Assembly (NCBI GenBank): GCA_030427865.1 | Contig: JAUICK010000012.1 | Location: 1-64,000, forward strand | Origin: Bacteroidia bacterium | Lineage (GTDB): Bacteria > Bacteroidota > Bacteroidia > Flavobacteriales > Flavobacteriaceae | DNA: 64,000 nt | Direction: 5' to 3' | Part shown: positions 29,001 through 37,506 of the stretch, piece by piece | Layout of the letters: each line of letters starts with the position of its first letter | Position numbering within the stretch: the stretch's first letter is position 1 | Translations under genes and position numbers: made by a program | The notes under the pieces: model-generated | What the model saw: only the letters and a program-made list of their open reading frames with translations | Databases searched by the model: none | Told to the model about the DNA's origin: nothing

Positions 29001-32000
29001 GAAACTTCCATTTACATCACTGTAATTGTCTCCGTTATCATAGGCGTTATCTAATCCATTACTACCTACAATACCTGTTAAGGTAACGCCTGCTTCTGTA
29101 TTGTCTAACAAACCATCGTTATCTGAATCTAATTCTAAATAATCTGCTGTTCCATCAGAATCTGAATCTATTGGGGTTAATCCACCTGTGTATGCTGTGT
29201 CTACACCATTTCCATCTACTATAGCATTTGGAATAATATATCCTACTGTTGTCTGTGCTTCTATATTGTCTGGAATACCATCGTTATCTGCATCTAAATC
29301 GAAATGATTTGGTATACCATCAGCATCTGTATCAGGTGGAGCTATACCAGTTGAAGTACAGGTAATATTTAACTGAGCTACTTGCGCAGGTGTGAGATAT
29401 GCATCTTGGTAATATACTACCTCATCTATAAAGCCTGTAAAAAAGTCGCCATTTACATCTGTACCAAAAGCAGAGTCATTAAAACGACCACCTAATCCAC
29501 TACCATCACTATGTGCATCTAATTCTGCAAAACCAGTAGCTAATGTAGGTGTTGCTGTGCCATTTAAATAAAGAATTGTATCTCCATTGTTATAGGTGAT
29601 TACTACATGATACCAAGTACCTGTAGATAGTGTTGGTAATGAAGAAGTATCTAAATTTTGTTGAGATCCACTTTCTCTAACAGCAGCTTCTATAATATTT
29701 CCATTTAATCTTACTGCAATACCATTTGTTGCTCCTCCTTCATCAATTAAGTGTTGTGTACCTGTTAAGGAGCTTGGGTTTATCCACATAGAATAAGATA
29801 AATAAGTAATGGCTTTGTTCATAAAAGTACCATCATTATATCTTAAGAAGAAGTTCCCGTTTAGAGAAAGCGATTTGTTTCCTGTTTTTGCAGTTGTGGA
29901 ATAAATGGAACCAGGAGCTGTACCTTCTGTTGCTACTAGATTATTATTATTTCCAGAAACATCATCAGTAGTATCTTCGTATGTATAATATGCTTCATAG
30001 ATAGCAACTGGAGCTCCATTACAAGGACCTCCTTCATTAAAGTCTAGAATACCATCATTATCATCATCTAGATCTAGATTATCTGGAATACCATCGTTAT
30101 CATTGTCTGTAAAAATAGATGAGGCGTCTCTCCAATCAATTTCTCCTCCTAAAGGATTGTCTGGAAAATCGTTAAAAGGTGTTGTATCGTAATTACCATT
30201 TACATCAGCATAATTATCTCCGTTATCATAATTTGAGTCTAAGCCATTAGCTCCAGAGCTACCGCTTAAGGATAAATTTGCTTCTACTTTATCTGGTGTT
30301 CCATCGTTATCTGAATCTAAATCTAAATAATCTGCTGTATCTGCACCATCATGATTATTTGGTGTTGATAGGTCTACACCAGTAATTCCGCCACATGGTG
30401 TACAATCTGGGTCGTAAGCGTCATCTAACCCATCATTATCAGTATCTACACCAGATGGATTTACATAGCCAGATGTTGTTTGTGCTTCTATGTTGTCTGG
30501 AATACCGTCATTATCTGAATCTAAATCTAATTCGTTAGGGATTCCATCTTCATCAGCATCACAAGTTATTGTAAAGCCATCGAAACTGACATTGTCTATT
30601 TGTAGTGTTCCTCCATTGTCTACTTCTAATCGAATTCTAATGTATCTTGCAACTCCATCTAATCTGTATTCTTTGTTTTCGTCAGTTCCTGTGGATGTCC
30701 AAGTAAAAATTTTTTGATTAGAAAATGTAATATTATCTGCAGATTGCTCTATGCGCATTGTGTGAGTGATATCTGAAGTTATAGACGATTCAATAAAAAT
30801 AAGTGTGTTGTCTGCTACATCTGTATCGCTATTTAAATCTATGGTTAGGCTATCTCCAACATCATCTAATACTGCATAAGAATTATCTGCGACAATTGCG
30901 TTACCAGAATTGGTAATACTTGTTTCTGCTTGAATACCAGAGGCATTACTTGCAGCAGTGTTTGATGTTGCACATTCGTTAACATCTGGAATACCATCGT
31001 TATCATCATCTATATCTACAGTGTCTAAAATACCATCTCCATCAGTATCTTTACCAACTGTGGTTCCATTATCTCTCCAGTTAACGTCACCACCTGCTGT
31101 TGTGTCTGGAAAGTTGTCTGTTTGTGTATTATCGAAACTACCATTTGGGTCTGCATAACCATCGCCATTATCGTAAGCATTGTCTAATCCATTTTCTCCA
31201 ACTTCATAGGTAAGAAAAGTATTTGCTTCTATTTCATCACTTGTGCCATCATTATCAGAGTCTAAATCTAAATAATCTGGTATTGTATCTACACCACTAT
31301 CTGTGTTTGTAATTGTATAACTTGTAGCGCTTGGTGTATCATTGTTTTCGAATGCACTGTCTAAACCGTTTGCGCCTACAATACCAGTTGGAGTTACATA
31401 GGTTGCAGTGGGTTGCCCTTCTATGATATCTGGAATTCCATCATTATCTGCATCTAAGTCTAAGTGGTTAGGGATTCCGTCTTTATCAAAATCGTATATA
31501 TCTGGAATGCCATCTCCGTTAATGTCATTGTAGTCTGTTGTACTTCCGTCTGAAGTACCATTATCATCTCTTACATCTAGGTAGTTTGGAAGTAGATCTC
31601 CATCTTCATCTCCTAAAGGGTCGTAAGTTACTCCGCTTACGGTTAGTTCATCTGTGTCTAAGATACCATCGTTATCATCATCTATATCTACAGAGTCTGG
31701 GACACCATCTCCATCAGTATCTAATTCATCTAAGGAGTTCAGTTCTACTGCTAAATGTAGAGGTTCAATAGCAATACGATTTGCGCCTGTAAAAGCAGAG
31801 TATTCTCCTGGAAATACGCCTAAAGTCATGTTGCCACTACCATCAGGATCACCTATGAAATAGAAAAATGTTTTTCCCCATACGTTTTGCGTAATTCCAG
31901 AAACTACTTGTCTTGGGTTAGCCCCAACTTGGTAATCAAATTTGGTTTTGTAAGTTCCTCCATAGTATTCATTGTTTCCAGCTCCACCATCTTCATTTGA

Positions 32001-32420
32001 AATAGCTCCCATTGTGTAGAGTGTTAAACGATATACTTTTCCAGAAACAATACCACCCATAGTTGTTTGGACAGATTCTTCTGTTCCATTACCTCCTAAA
32101 TCTTTCATGGTAATCCAAGTTGCGTCTCCAGTTGGAGGAAGTGGAAGAGGAGCAGCAAACCAAGTAGCTTCTGCACCTAATGTACCTTGCCCTCCAGCAA
32201 CATTTCTGTTGGAAATATCTGGTGTTCCTAAAAAATCTATCCAACCAGTAGGTGTACAGTCTCCACAGGTTGTAGCAGAAGAACCAGTGCTTGGTATGGT
32301 TTGAGCATTTATTAGATTATTGCAAGTTATAAGAATTATAATCCAACAACTTTGGAGTAAATTATTTTTAAAGTTTTGAATTCCCCCAAACTCAAATACT
32401 TTTGAAATAACATTTTTCAT
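26073..32420 (-). CDS. Giant T9SS surface protein with thrombospondin type 3 repeats and LamG-like domain
   Basis: This 2115-residue protein has an N-terminal signal region (residues about 20-40). Many thrombospondin type 3 calcium-binding repeats of the form DxDxDGxxDxxD follow (DTDGDGVPDSVDIDDDNDGILD near residue 235). They are arranged in at least three similar modules, each ending in a segment like DNFPD-GGDVNWRDNG. A LamG/concanavalin-like domain lies at about residues 863-1010 (SMWINPSS, WYHVVITYNNGDTILYLNG, GFIDEVVYY). The last ~80 residues (KVELYSILGQKIN, KISKKIILK) are a type A T9SS sorting domain. It is expected on the cell surface or secreted, stiffened by calcium, as an adhesin or glycan binder. 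It has its own promoter and ends beside the PID-type small gene. Confidence 0.88.
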   Translation of the reverse strand: MKNVISKVFEFGGIQNFKNNLLQSCWIIILITCNNLINAQTIPSTGSSATTCGDCTPTGWIDFLGTPDISNRNVAGGQGTLGAEATWFAAPLPLPPTGDATWITMKDLGGNGTEESVQTTMGGIVSGKVYRLTLYTMGAISNEDGGAGNNEYYGGTYKTKFDYQVGANPRQVVSGITQNVWGKTFFYFIGDPDGSGNMTLGVFPGEYSAFTGANRIAIEPLHLAVELNSLDELDTDGDGVPDSVDIDDDNDGILDTDELTVSGVTYDPLGDEDGDLLPNYLDVRDDNGTSDGSTTDYNDINGDGIPDIYDFDKDGIPNHLDLDADNDGIPDIIEGQPTATYVTPTGIVGANGLDSAFENNDTPSATSYTITNTDSGVDTIPDYLDLDSDNDGTSDEIEANTFLTYEVGENGLDNAYDNGDGYADPNGSFDNTQTDNFPDTTAGGDVNWRDNGTTVGKDTDGDGILDTVDIDDDNDGIPDVNECATSNTAASNASGIQAETSITNSGNAIVADNSYAVLDDVGDSLTIDLNSDTDVADNTLIFIESSITSDITHTMRIEQSADNITFSNQKIFTWTSTGTDENKEYRLDGVARYIRIRLEVDNGGTLQIDNVSFDGFTITCDADEDGIPNELDLDSDNDGIPDNIEAQTTSGYVNPSGVDTDNDGLDDAYDPDCTPCGGITGVDLSTPNNHDGADTADYLDLDSDNDGTPDKVEANLSLSGSSGANGLDSNYDNGDNYADVNGNYDTTPFNDFPDNPLGGEIDWRDASSIFTDNDNDGIPDNLDLDDDNDGILDFNEGGPCNGAPVAIYEAYYTYEDTTDDVSGNNNNLVATEGTAPGSIYSTTAKTGNKSLSLNGNFFLRYNDGTFMNKAITYLSYSMWINPSSLTGTQHLIDEGGATNGIAVRLNGNIIEAAVRESGSQQNLDTSSLPTLSTGTWYHVVITYNNGDTILYLNGTATPTLATGFAELDAHSDGSGLGGRFNDSAFGTDVNGDFFTGFIDEVVYYQDAYLTPAQVAQLNITCTSTGIAPPDTDADGIPNHFDLDADNDGIPDNIEAQTTVGYIIPNAIVDGNGVDTAYTGGLTPIDSDSDGTADYLELDSDNDGLLDNTEAGVTLTGIVGSNGLDNAYDNGDNYSDVNGSFDGSQTDNFPDDDSDVFSGGDVDYRDNTFTVDTDGDGVNDEIDLDDDNDGILDAVEQGECVGTNSTLNWGTEYTLTNDPVTTNSGLLEINNVDITLTRTTTVGSDSNYQIGNDATVSNGTNAYIFTQRAAVSAESRHIFTFKVPIKNLGFTIYDIDEDNGAGGTSKDKVQIIITQQDGSNYTMVGGTDYTTPAATITDSGLNTFEANNDNTNEDLVINSIPVYITKLQIVYTNTGAGSVTDNQSLAIGNFTFCAPLDSDADGVFDYIDLAPGESIIITNTNIVNIADGNDILLLTHPNGLASGSTAWKNRYDTTNNISNNTSYVRSDEITNTNKDFTGTEWIAFVDDNLDPYRDAGLGGPQRHPHSPVLSEISSANIESNMALGKHRINSTSRSGSSWTNGYPDITRRVIINEDYTISSDFSARQLTINSGNKLTVTDNILRVSNDITLTNSSSEIRLAGNSQLIQIHTTTSKISGSGKLYIDQNSDLASIYRYNYMSSPVGGTAYTLADVLKDGTNPTSASSNPLNIDFIAGYDGDNTTPIKIAEYWIHTYASADGSYSNWIQKLSSGSISVTDGYTLKGPGVAQNYTFVGTPNDGNYTTAIGAEEAYLVGNPYPSAISAKKFIEDNASSISGTLYFWQHAGEDDIASSNIAGHMYQGYIGGYSARNLTMGLAANQVSSNNSSDTPDLGNGSYTAPANYIAVGQGFFINGDADGGPVVFNNSQREYKIEGAESIFFKSDSNNNEPRIPIIKFGMNYKNLDNKDMHRQIGISFHPNNTFGFETGYDSYLFDLSDTDFYWKFPGYEESYVIAGVEEISPNLQVPVEIVLAKNDEISIEIDEWNLKNKRVYLYDNVTNTHYPLHKEKAVINLEKGEYSERFYIKFSKKHEVLNIDDTILSNNTFVFYDKINKEVNIKTNNGINVSKVELYSILGQKINTWKIKNQSKIKLKINNKSKSVYICKITTNKGKISKKIILK

Positions 32421-32468
32421 AATGAGTTTTTTAAAACATTGCTATACAGAAGTATAGGCTGCTTTTTA

Positions 32469-32499
32469 CAAATATACACTACAAGCTGCTTAAAAACAA
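32469..32499 (-). promoter_or_regulatory. Promoter of the giant T9SS gene
   Basis: On the minus strand TTG (32497-32499) and TATATTTG (32469-32476) are 20 bases apart, a full match to TTG-N17-23-TAnnTTTG. The ATG is 48 bases downstream. The rest of the gene-free stretch 32421-32770 holds only a terminator at 32720-32747 and A/T-rich sequence. Confidence 0.7.
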
Positions 32500-32719
32500 A
32501 TGTTTAAACACCTATTCATTATTGAAAAATGGTTATTCTATGAATAAATTTCTTATAAGCCTTTCGTTTTTTAGCTAAGTGTTTTTAGTAAAATTTTAAT
32601 TAATAGAAATATTGAATTTCATTATGTTTAGGTGTTTTAATAAAAAAAAAAGATTTTATTTTTGATAGAATAAACAATAAGTTTTAAAAATTAATTGAAG
32701 AGGTTCTGCAACAAAAAAA

Positions 32720-32747
32720 AAGCCAAAAACGTAAAGGTTTTTGGCTT
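32720..32747 (-). terminator. Terminator after the first 57-residue gene
   Basis: AAGCCAAAAAC pairs with GTTTTTGGCTT around GTAAAG, and the flanking A run supplies a T tail for leftward transcription. It ends the long minus-strand unit that includes the two T9SS paralogues. Confidence 0.8.
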
Positions 32748-32748
32748 G

Positions 32749-32947
32749 TAATTTTTTTGATTTTTTTTGTTTAAAAACCAGTACCAGGTTCTTCTGGACT
32801 TTGCGCTTGTGCTTTCTGAGGATTTAAAATCATATATGTACCTAAAGCTGTTAAAGCTGCATATTTACCATAATTTCCTATTTTTTTAATAGCTTCTTTA
32901 CGAGAAATATCTTTAATATTGTTGTTTTTTATATGTTTTTTCATGAT
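32749..32947. repeat. 199-bp near-identical repeat, copy A
   Basis: This stretch matches 35149-35347 with a single base difference (A at 32840, T at 35240). It contains the whole 57-residue gene plus about 20 bases of 3' flank and 3 bases before its ATG. The sequences outside diverge at once. Confidence 0.95.
32771..32944 (-). CDS. 57-residue signal-bearing small protein, copy A
   Basis: The product starts MKKHIKNNNIKDISRKEAIK, continues through a hydrophobic stretch (YAALTALGTYMIL) and ends AQAQSPEEPGTGF. The N part is basic with an SRKEAIKKIG segment that resembles, without matching, a twin-arginine motif. A-Q-A before QS is a good signal peptidase I site. If cut there, the mature product would be the ten residues QSPEEPGTGF; if not, it is a single-pass membrane protein. 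It lies 26 bases after the stop of the 716-residue T9SS gene, so the two should be one transcript. An identical protein is encoded at 35171-35344. I recognise no function. Confidence 0.75.
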   Translation of the reverse strand: MKKHIKNNNIKDISRKEAIKKIGNYGKYAALTALGTYMILNPQKAQAQSPEEPGTGF

Positions 32948-32970
32948 TTTGTGTATTTAAATTCTTGATA

Positions 32971-35121
32971 TTATTCTATAATAATTTTCTTACTTATTTT
33001 GCCAGTTTCTGTTTGCACTTTTGCAAAGTAAATTCCAGTTGCTAATTTGGGTAAAGAAATATCTTTAATACCATTAGCTTTAAAAGAAGAAGTCATTACT
33101 TTTTTTCCAAGAATATTAAATAAAGAGATTGTTGTTTTTCCTTGCGGTAAGCCAGTTATTCTTATAGTAGAAGCATTTGTTTTAAAAATACTAACCGTAT
33201 TCAAAGCGGCATCATTAATACTTAAAGAACTCTGAGTTGTATATAAATAAAATCTACCTACACCATCTAAAGCGTCAGTTAAAGTAACTTTATAACTGCT
33301 GTTTATCTCGTCTAAACGAGTAAAAGTATTATGAACTTTATCTTCTAAAAAAACTTTAATTCCTGCTGGTAAGTTTAAAGCTTCAGCAGTAAATGTAATT
33401 TCTTTTCCAGCTTCACCTTTTATACCTACAGGTATTACCATAGATTCAAAACCTGAATTAGGTAACGCTTGCCTTTTAAAAGAGATTCCTTCGTTATTAT
33501 CTAATAGATGAGTGTAAATACTTAAATCTGATGAAACGCCATCAAACATACCTATATCAAAACCTGGATTTAAATCTTTAGTTTTTCCCTCTAAATAATT
33601 AATTTGTGTAGTTTTAGTAATATTACCATTAGTAACATTTAAATTAATTGTAGGATTAGAGCTTCTATAAAAAGTAATACCTGTTTGATGACTTTGCATA
33701 GCTTCTGTAATAGATGCTGTTCCATTAACTTTAGAGTTTACAAAAAAGGCTTGCCCTGGATGAATGTGCCCTGTTGTTAAATCATCATAAGAACTAGTAC
33801 TTGCATTCCAAACATATACAGCAAGAAAGCCAGCAGATAAATTATCATTGGTAACAGAATTTTCTGTTATAAATGTAGCTATATTTAAATAAGAAGGATA
33901 AGGGTTTCCTACCATATTCCAGTTGTTAACATTTTGTGATATAGCAGGAGTAACTCCTGCTGCAGGAAAAGTTCCAGTAAATGTATAATCTCCAGCACCA
34001 GTTCTTTTTAAAGAATAACCAACTCCAGAATTAAAAGTAGTTGCAGCACCACCTGCCTGAAAATATCTCCAATGACCAGTTGCAGTATCTGGGCCACCAC
34101 CATCGGTATCTGTGTCTGCAGCACCATTGTCGTAAGTAGCAATTCCTACATTACTATTGGTTCCTGATGCAATAGCGTTTGTAGTAACCCAATCATTAGC
34201 TGCATTATCATCATTATACTGTTCTCCAACAACTGGCGATGAAATTAAATGCCAGTTAGCATCATTAACATTTACTTTATATGTAATATTACCTGTAGAG
34301 GTTCCATTAACTATTAGCGAGCCTCCTGCTTCTATTATTATAGCATTACTACTATTATTTGTTAGATTTCCTGATATTGTTAAAGACTTACCAGAATTAA
34401 TAGTAACTGTAGCTGTATTGTTAAGGGTTAAATATGGAATTGATACATCAGAATCTACAATAAGATTTCCATCATTATTTACTTCAATTCCACTGGCCAT
34501 ATCTGCCTTAACTTCTAAATCTCCTCGGTTAATTGTGGTCTGACCCGTATAAGTGTTTATAGCATTGTATACAACTTTACTGTTTTGTTGAATAGAAATA
34601 CCACCTGTACCAGAAAGCACTCCGTTAAAGGTTAATACCTTAGAATTATCACCAAAAACATCTAGAAAATTTCCTTGAAAATTAATATCACCTCCAAAAG
34701 TTAAATCTCCATTTACAGGGTTTATTTCTAATGGATTATAGCCAATTTTAATAGGAAAATTAAGAGTATGTAAAGTAGTTGATGAGTTTTCTATTTTAGG
34801 TTTATTACCACCAAAATCGAAAAATGTATTTTCTGTTGCACCGCCAATAGTTCTTGATGAAGAAGCTGATGCGTCAAAGAAAATTCTATAACGATTAGTT
34901 GCAGATAAATTATTAGTCATTGACGTTTCGTGGTTGTTGTCAAATCTTAATATTTCTCCTCCTCCTGGAAGTGCAGCCATAGCTCCATTCCACCAGTTTG
35001 TTGCTTCTTCCCAATTTCCATTAATAGCTTCAGGGCTTCTCCAAAAGTAGGTGGTTTGCGAGTAACTAAACCCAGTAAAAACCATTAAGAAGATAAATGT
35101 TAAAAAATAATTTTTTTTCAT
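32971..35121 (-). CDS. T9SS surface protein with autotransporter-type beta repeats, paralogue 1
   Basis: This 716-residue protein has a signal peptide (MKKNYFLTFIFLMVFTGFSYSQ). A beta-solenoid region at about residues 95-270 includes the autotransporter-associated repeat signature NTYTGQTTINRGDLEVKA. A middle region starts NANWHLISSPVVGEQ and also contains GNPYPSYLNIATF and IHPGQAFFVNS. The C-terminal type A T9SS domain (TISLFNILGKKVM, GIYFAKVQTETGKISKKIIIE) takes the last ~80 residues. It is expected to be exported across the outer membrane and anchored or released. It shares both halves with the paralogue at 35373-37490. Its direct role in glucan use is not shown; the operon position suggests surface binding. 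Confidence 0.87.
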   Translation of the reverse strand: MKKNYFLTFIFLMVFTGFSYSQTTYFWRSPEAINGNWEEATNWWNGAMAALPGGGEILRFDNNHETSMTNNLSATNRYRIFFDASASSSRTIGGATENTFFDFGGNKPKIENSSTTLHTLNFPIKIGYNPLEINPVNGDLTFGGDINFQGNFLDVFGDNSKVLTFNGVLSGTGGISIQQNSKVVYNAINTYTGQTTINRGDLEVKADMASGIEVNNDGNLIVDSDVSIPYLTLNNTATVTINSGKSLTISGNLTNNSSNAIIIEAGGSLIVNGTSTGNITYKVNVNDANWHLISSPVVGEQYNDDNAANDWVTTNAIASGTNSNVGIATYDNGAADTDTDGGGPDTATGHWRYFQAGGAATTFNSGVGYSLKRTGAGDYTFTGTFPAAGVTPAISQNVNNWNMVGNPYPSYLNIATFITENSVTNDNLSAGFLAVYVWNASTSSYDDLTTGHIHPGQAFFVNSKVNGTASITEAMQSHQTGITFYRSSNPTINLNVTNGNITKTTQINYLEGKTKDLNPGFDIGMFDGVSSDLSIYTHLLDNNEGISFKRQALPNSGFESMVIPVGIKGEAGKEITFTAEALNLPAGIKVFLEDKVHNTFTRLDEINSSYKVTLTDALDGVGRFYLYTTQSSLSINDAALNTVSIFKTNASTIRITGLPQGKTTISLFNILGKKVMTSSFKANGIKDISLPKLATGIYFAKVQTETGKISKKIIIE

Positions 35122-35148
35122 AATTTGAATTTTAGATTAGTTAATAAT

Positions 35149-35347
35149 TAATTTTTTTGATTTTTTTTGTTTAAAAACCAGTACCAGGTTCTTCTGGACT
35201 TTGCGCTTGTGCTTTCTGAGGATTTAAAATCATATATGTTCCTAAAGCTGTTAAAGCTGCATATTTACCATAATTTCCTATTTTTTTAATAGCTTCTTTA
35301 CGAGAAATATCTTTAATATTGTTGTTTTTTATATGTTTTTTCATGAT
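35149..35347. repeat. 199-bp near-identical repeat, copy B
   Basis: This is the partner of 32749-32947, exactly 2400 bases away, with one synonymous difference inside the small gene. The flanking T9SS genes are clearly less alike, so the small unit was copied or homogenised more recently than they diverged. Confidence 0.95.
35171..35344 (-). CDS. 57-residue signal-bearing small protein, copy B
   Basis: The protein is identical to copy A at 32771-32944; one codon differs (GGA for GGT). It starts 28 bases after the stop of the 705-residue T9SS gene and ends 49 bases before the next T9SS start, with no terminator between. It therefore sits between two large surface-protein genes on one transcript. 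The same possible decapeptide QSPEEPGTGF would be released after A-Q-A. Function unknown. Confidence 0.75.
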   Translation of the reverse strand: MKKHIKNNNIKDISRKEAIKKIGNYGKYAALTALGTYMILNPQKAQAQSPEEPGTGF

Positions 35348-35372
35348 GTTTTTTATTTTAAATTCTTGCTTA

Positions 35373-37490
35373 TTACTCTAAAATAATTTTCTTAAATAAC
35401 TTTCCATTTTCGCTTTCTAACTGAACAATATAAAGCCCAGTAGCGAACCTTGGTAAATTAACATCATATACACCATTAGAAGTAAAAGAAGTATTTAAAA
35501 CTTGCTTGCCTAAAGTATTGAATAATTTAATATTTGATTTTCCTTGTGATAAACCAGTAATTCTAAGCGTAGAACTATTAATAGTGTAAATACTAATATT
35601 TTTTAACTTTACATTATCTGTGCTTAAAGCAGAGGCTTTTGTGTGTAAATAAAAACGTCCAATTCCATTTAATGCAGTATTTAAAGTTACTTTATAACTT
35701 GTATTGGCTTCATCTAATCTATTGAAAGTGTTATTTTCTCTATCTTCTAAAAACACTTTTAATCCAGATGGTAAATTAGACACTTCTGCTGTAAATGTAA
35801 TTTCTCCAGCATTAGCTATAACTCCAACAGGAATAACCATAGATTCTAAATCTGTTTTTGGTAACGCTTGTAGTTGATACCTCTTACCATTATCATTGGT
35901 TATAAGTTGAGAATAAATAGCTAAAGAATGATTTACGCCACCAAATAAATTACCATCATAACCTAAATCGTAACCTGTTGTTGAACCATTAATATAGTAA
36001 ACATAAGCATTTCTAGTATTTGTATCTTTTGTTAAGGTTAAGGTTATTTCTGGTCTTGGATTTGTTTTTTGAAATGTAGCTGAGGTATGGCTTACGTCAG
36101 CAATATCAAATGTAAGATTTGTTGCTGCAGCAGCATCTACAAAGAACCCTTGCCCAGGTGCAATTTCAAATGTAGAATTAGCCATTGAGGTTTTAACATC
36201 GTAACTAGAACCATTCCAAAACCAAGTTTGAGCACCAGCTATTACACCAGCACCGTTGTCAGCAAAGAATTGTCCAAGATTTAATGATGCAGTAAATGGA
36301 TTACCAACTAAATTAAAATTGTTGACTCCTAAAGTTAACCCGATAGTTTGGTCTGAAGAATAAATATTAGTACCAATAAAAGAAATATCTCCTGTAGCAG
36401 AACGAATAATTCCATAACCTTTGCTATCATCAAAAGTTCCAGAACCACCACCTTGCATGTAACGCCAATGTCCAGCTGAACCTGCTTGATGTGGCATTGT
36501 ATTAGTAGCATTATCATACCAGCTTATACCTCTATTAGTCGCAAAAATAGTACCAGATGAAATAGAATTATCAGTAACCCAAGCATCATCATACATTTCA
36601 CCTACAACTGGTGAAGACATTAAATACCATTGAGATCCATTTGTTAAATTTCTATTAAATGTAGCGTTTCCGGTTACAGATACAGAGCCTGTTTCTTCTA
36701 CATCTAATGAAGATCCAGAGTTTAAAGTAAGATTGTTAGAAACTGTAAGTGTTACGCCAGCATCAACTGTAACCATACCTCCAGAGTTTACTGTTAAAGA
36801 AGAAACAGTAGCATTTGAAGAAATCTGTAAAGTTGCTCCACTTTCAACTGTAACAGCACTACTAGCAATGCTAGAATTTAAAACTAATGTTCCTGCAGAA
36901 ACTGTAGTTGTCCCTGAGTATGTTTGTGAACCAGATACAGTTAAAGTATTAGTTCCTGTTTTTGTTACATTACCAGTACCAGACATTGTTCCACTAACAG
37001 ATATATTTCCAGAACCTGAGCCTCCAAAATTAACGGTATTTGCATTAATAAAAATATTATCGCTAAAAGTTAAATTACCAGTTGAGTTAGTGTGTAATTG
37101 AACAGTAGCTCCATCAATTCCTAAAGGAGTATTTATTGTATGATTTGCAGCAGAAAGATTATAGATACCCGAAGATGCTGATAATCCACCACCAGAGTTG
37201 TTAATAGTTCTAGCAGAAGACGCTCCAGCTTGAAAATCTAAGGTTGCAAAAATGTAAAAGCGACCATTGGTTGTCATTGTGGTATTATTGTTATGACCAA
37301 TTTTAACGAAATTTCTAATAGTATTCCCATTATCTGGATCTCCCTGATTTGAGCCAGAATAGAACCAAGGCAAACTTGCTGAACCCCAATCTCCGGTTCC
37401 AGATTCGCTTCTACTAAAAGCATCTTGTTGAGCACTTAAAGAGACACTTAAAAGTAAACTGAATAATAGTAAAAAATAATTTTTTTTCAT
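35373..37490 (-). CDS. T9SS surface protein with autotransporter-type beta repeats, paralogue 2
   Basis: The 705-residue protein has a signal peptide (MKKNYFLLLFSLLLSVSLSAQQ), a Ser/Thr/Asn-rich beta-solenoid at about residues 75-260 (SGSQTYSGTTTVSAGTLVLNS, VESGATLQISSNATVSSLTV), a middle domain (SQWYLMSSPVVGEMYDD, FNLVGNPFTASLNLGQFF) and a type A T9SS C terminus (IKLFNTLGKQVL, LFKKIILE). Domain order and many motifs match the 716-residue neighbour, so the pair arose by duplication. It begins 16 bases after the stop of the secreted GH13 gene, which places it in the glucan-utilization transcript. Surface location is well supported; ligand unknown. Confidence 0.87.
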   Translation of the reverse strand: MKKNYFLLLFSLLLSVSLSAQQDAFSRSESGTGDWGSASLPWFYSGSNQGDPDNGNTIRNFVKIGHNNNTTMTTNGRFYIFATLDFQAGASSARTINNSGGGLSASSGIYNLSAANHTINTPLGIDGATVQLHTNSTGNLTFSDNIFINANTVNFGGSGSGNISVSGTMSGTGNVTKTGTNTLTVSGSQTYSGTTTVSAGTLVLNSSIASSAVTVESGATLQISSNATVSSLTVNSGGMVTVDAGVTLTVSNNLTLNSGSSLDVEETGSVSVTGNATFNRNLTNGSQWYLMSSPVVGEMYDDAWVTDNSISSGTIFATNRGISWYDNATNTMPHQAGSAGHWRYMQGGGSGTFDDSKGYGIIRSATGDISFIGTNIYSSDQTIGLTLGVNNFNLVGNPFTASLNLGQFFADNGAGVIAGAQTWFWNGSSYDVKTSMANSTFEIAPGQGFFVDAAAATNLTFDIADVSHTSATFQKTNPRPEITLTLTKDTNTRNAYVYYINGSTTGYDLGYDGNLFGGVNHSLAIYSQLITNDNGKRYQLQALPKTDLESMVIPVGVIANAGEITFTAEVSNLPSGLKVFLEDRENNTFNRLDEANTSYKVTLNTALNGIGRFYLHTKASALSTDNVKLKNISIYTINSSTLRITGLSQGKSNIKLFNTLGKQVLNTSFTSNGVYDVNLPRFATGLYIVQLESENGKLFKKIILE

Positions 37491-37506
37491 GTTTTCATTT
37501 TTTAGT

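Noticed and set aside
28800..31750. Many short DNA repeats suggesting a repeat array
   Set aside because: They encode the Asp-rich thrombospondin type 3 repeats of the giant surface protein and vary at codon level as expected for protein repeats.
34157..34543. 128-codon open frame on the plus strand, opposite a T9SS gene
   Set aside because: It is a shadow of the beta-repeat coding region (Val/Ile/Leu-rich) with no start context and no homology pattern; the same applies to 36733-37101.
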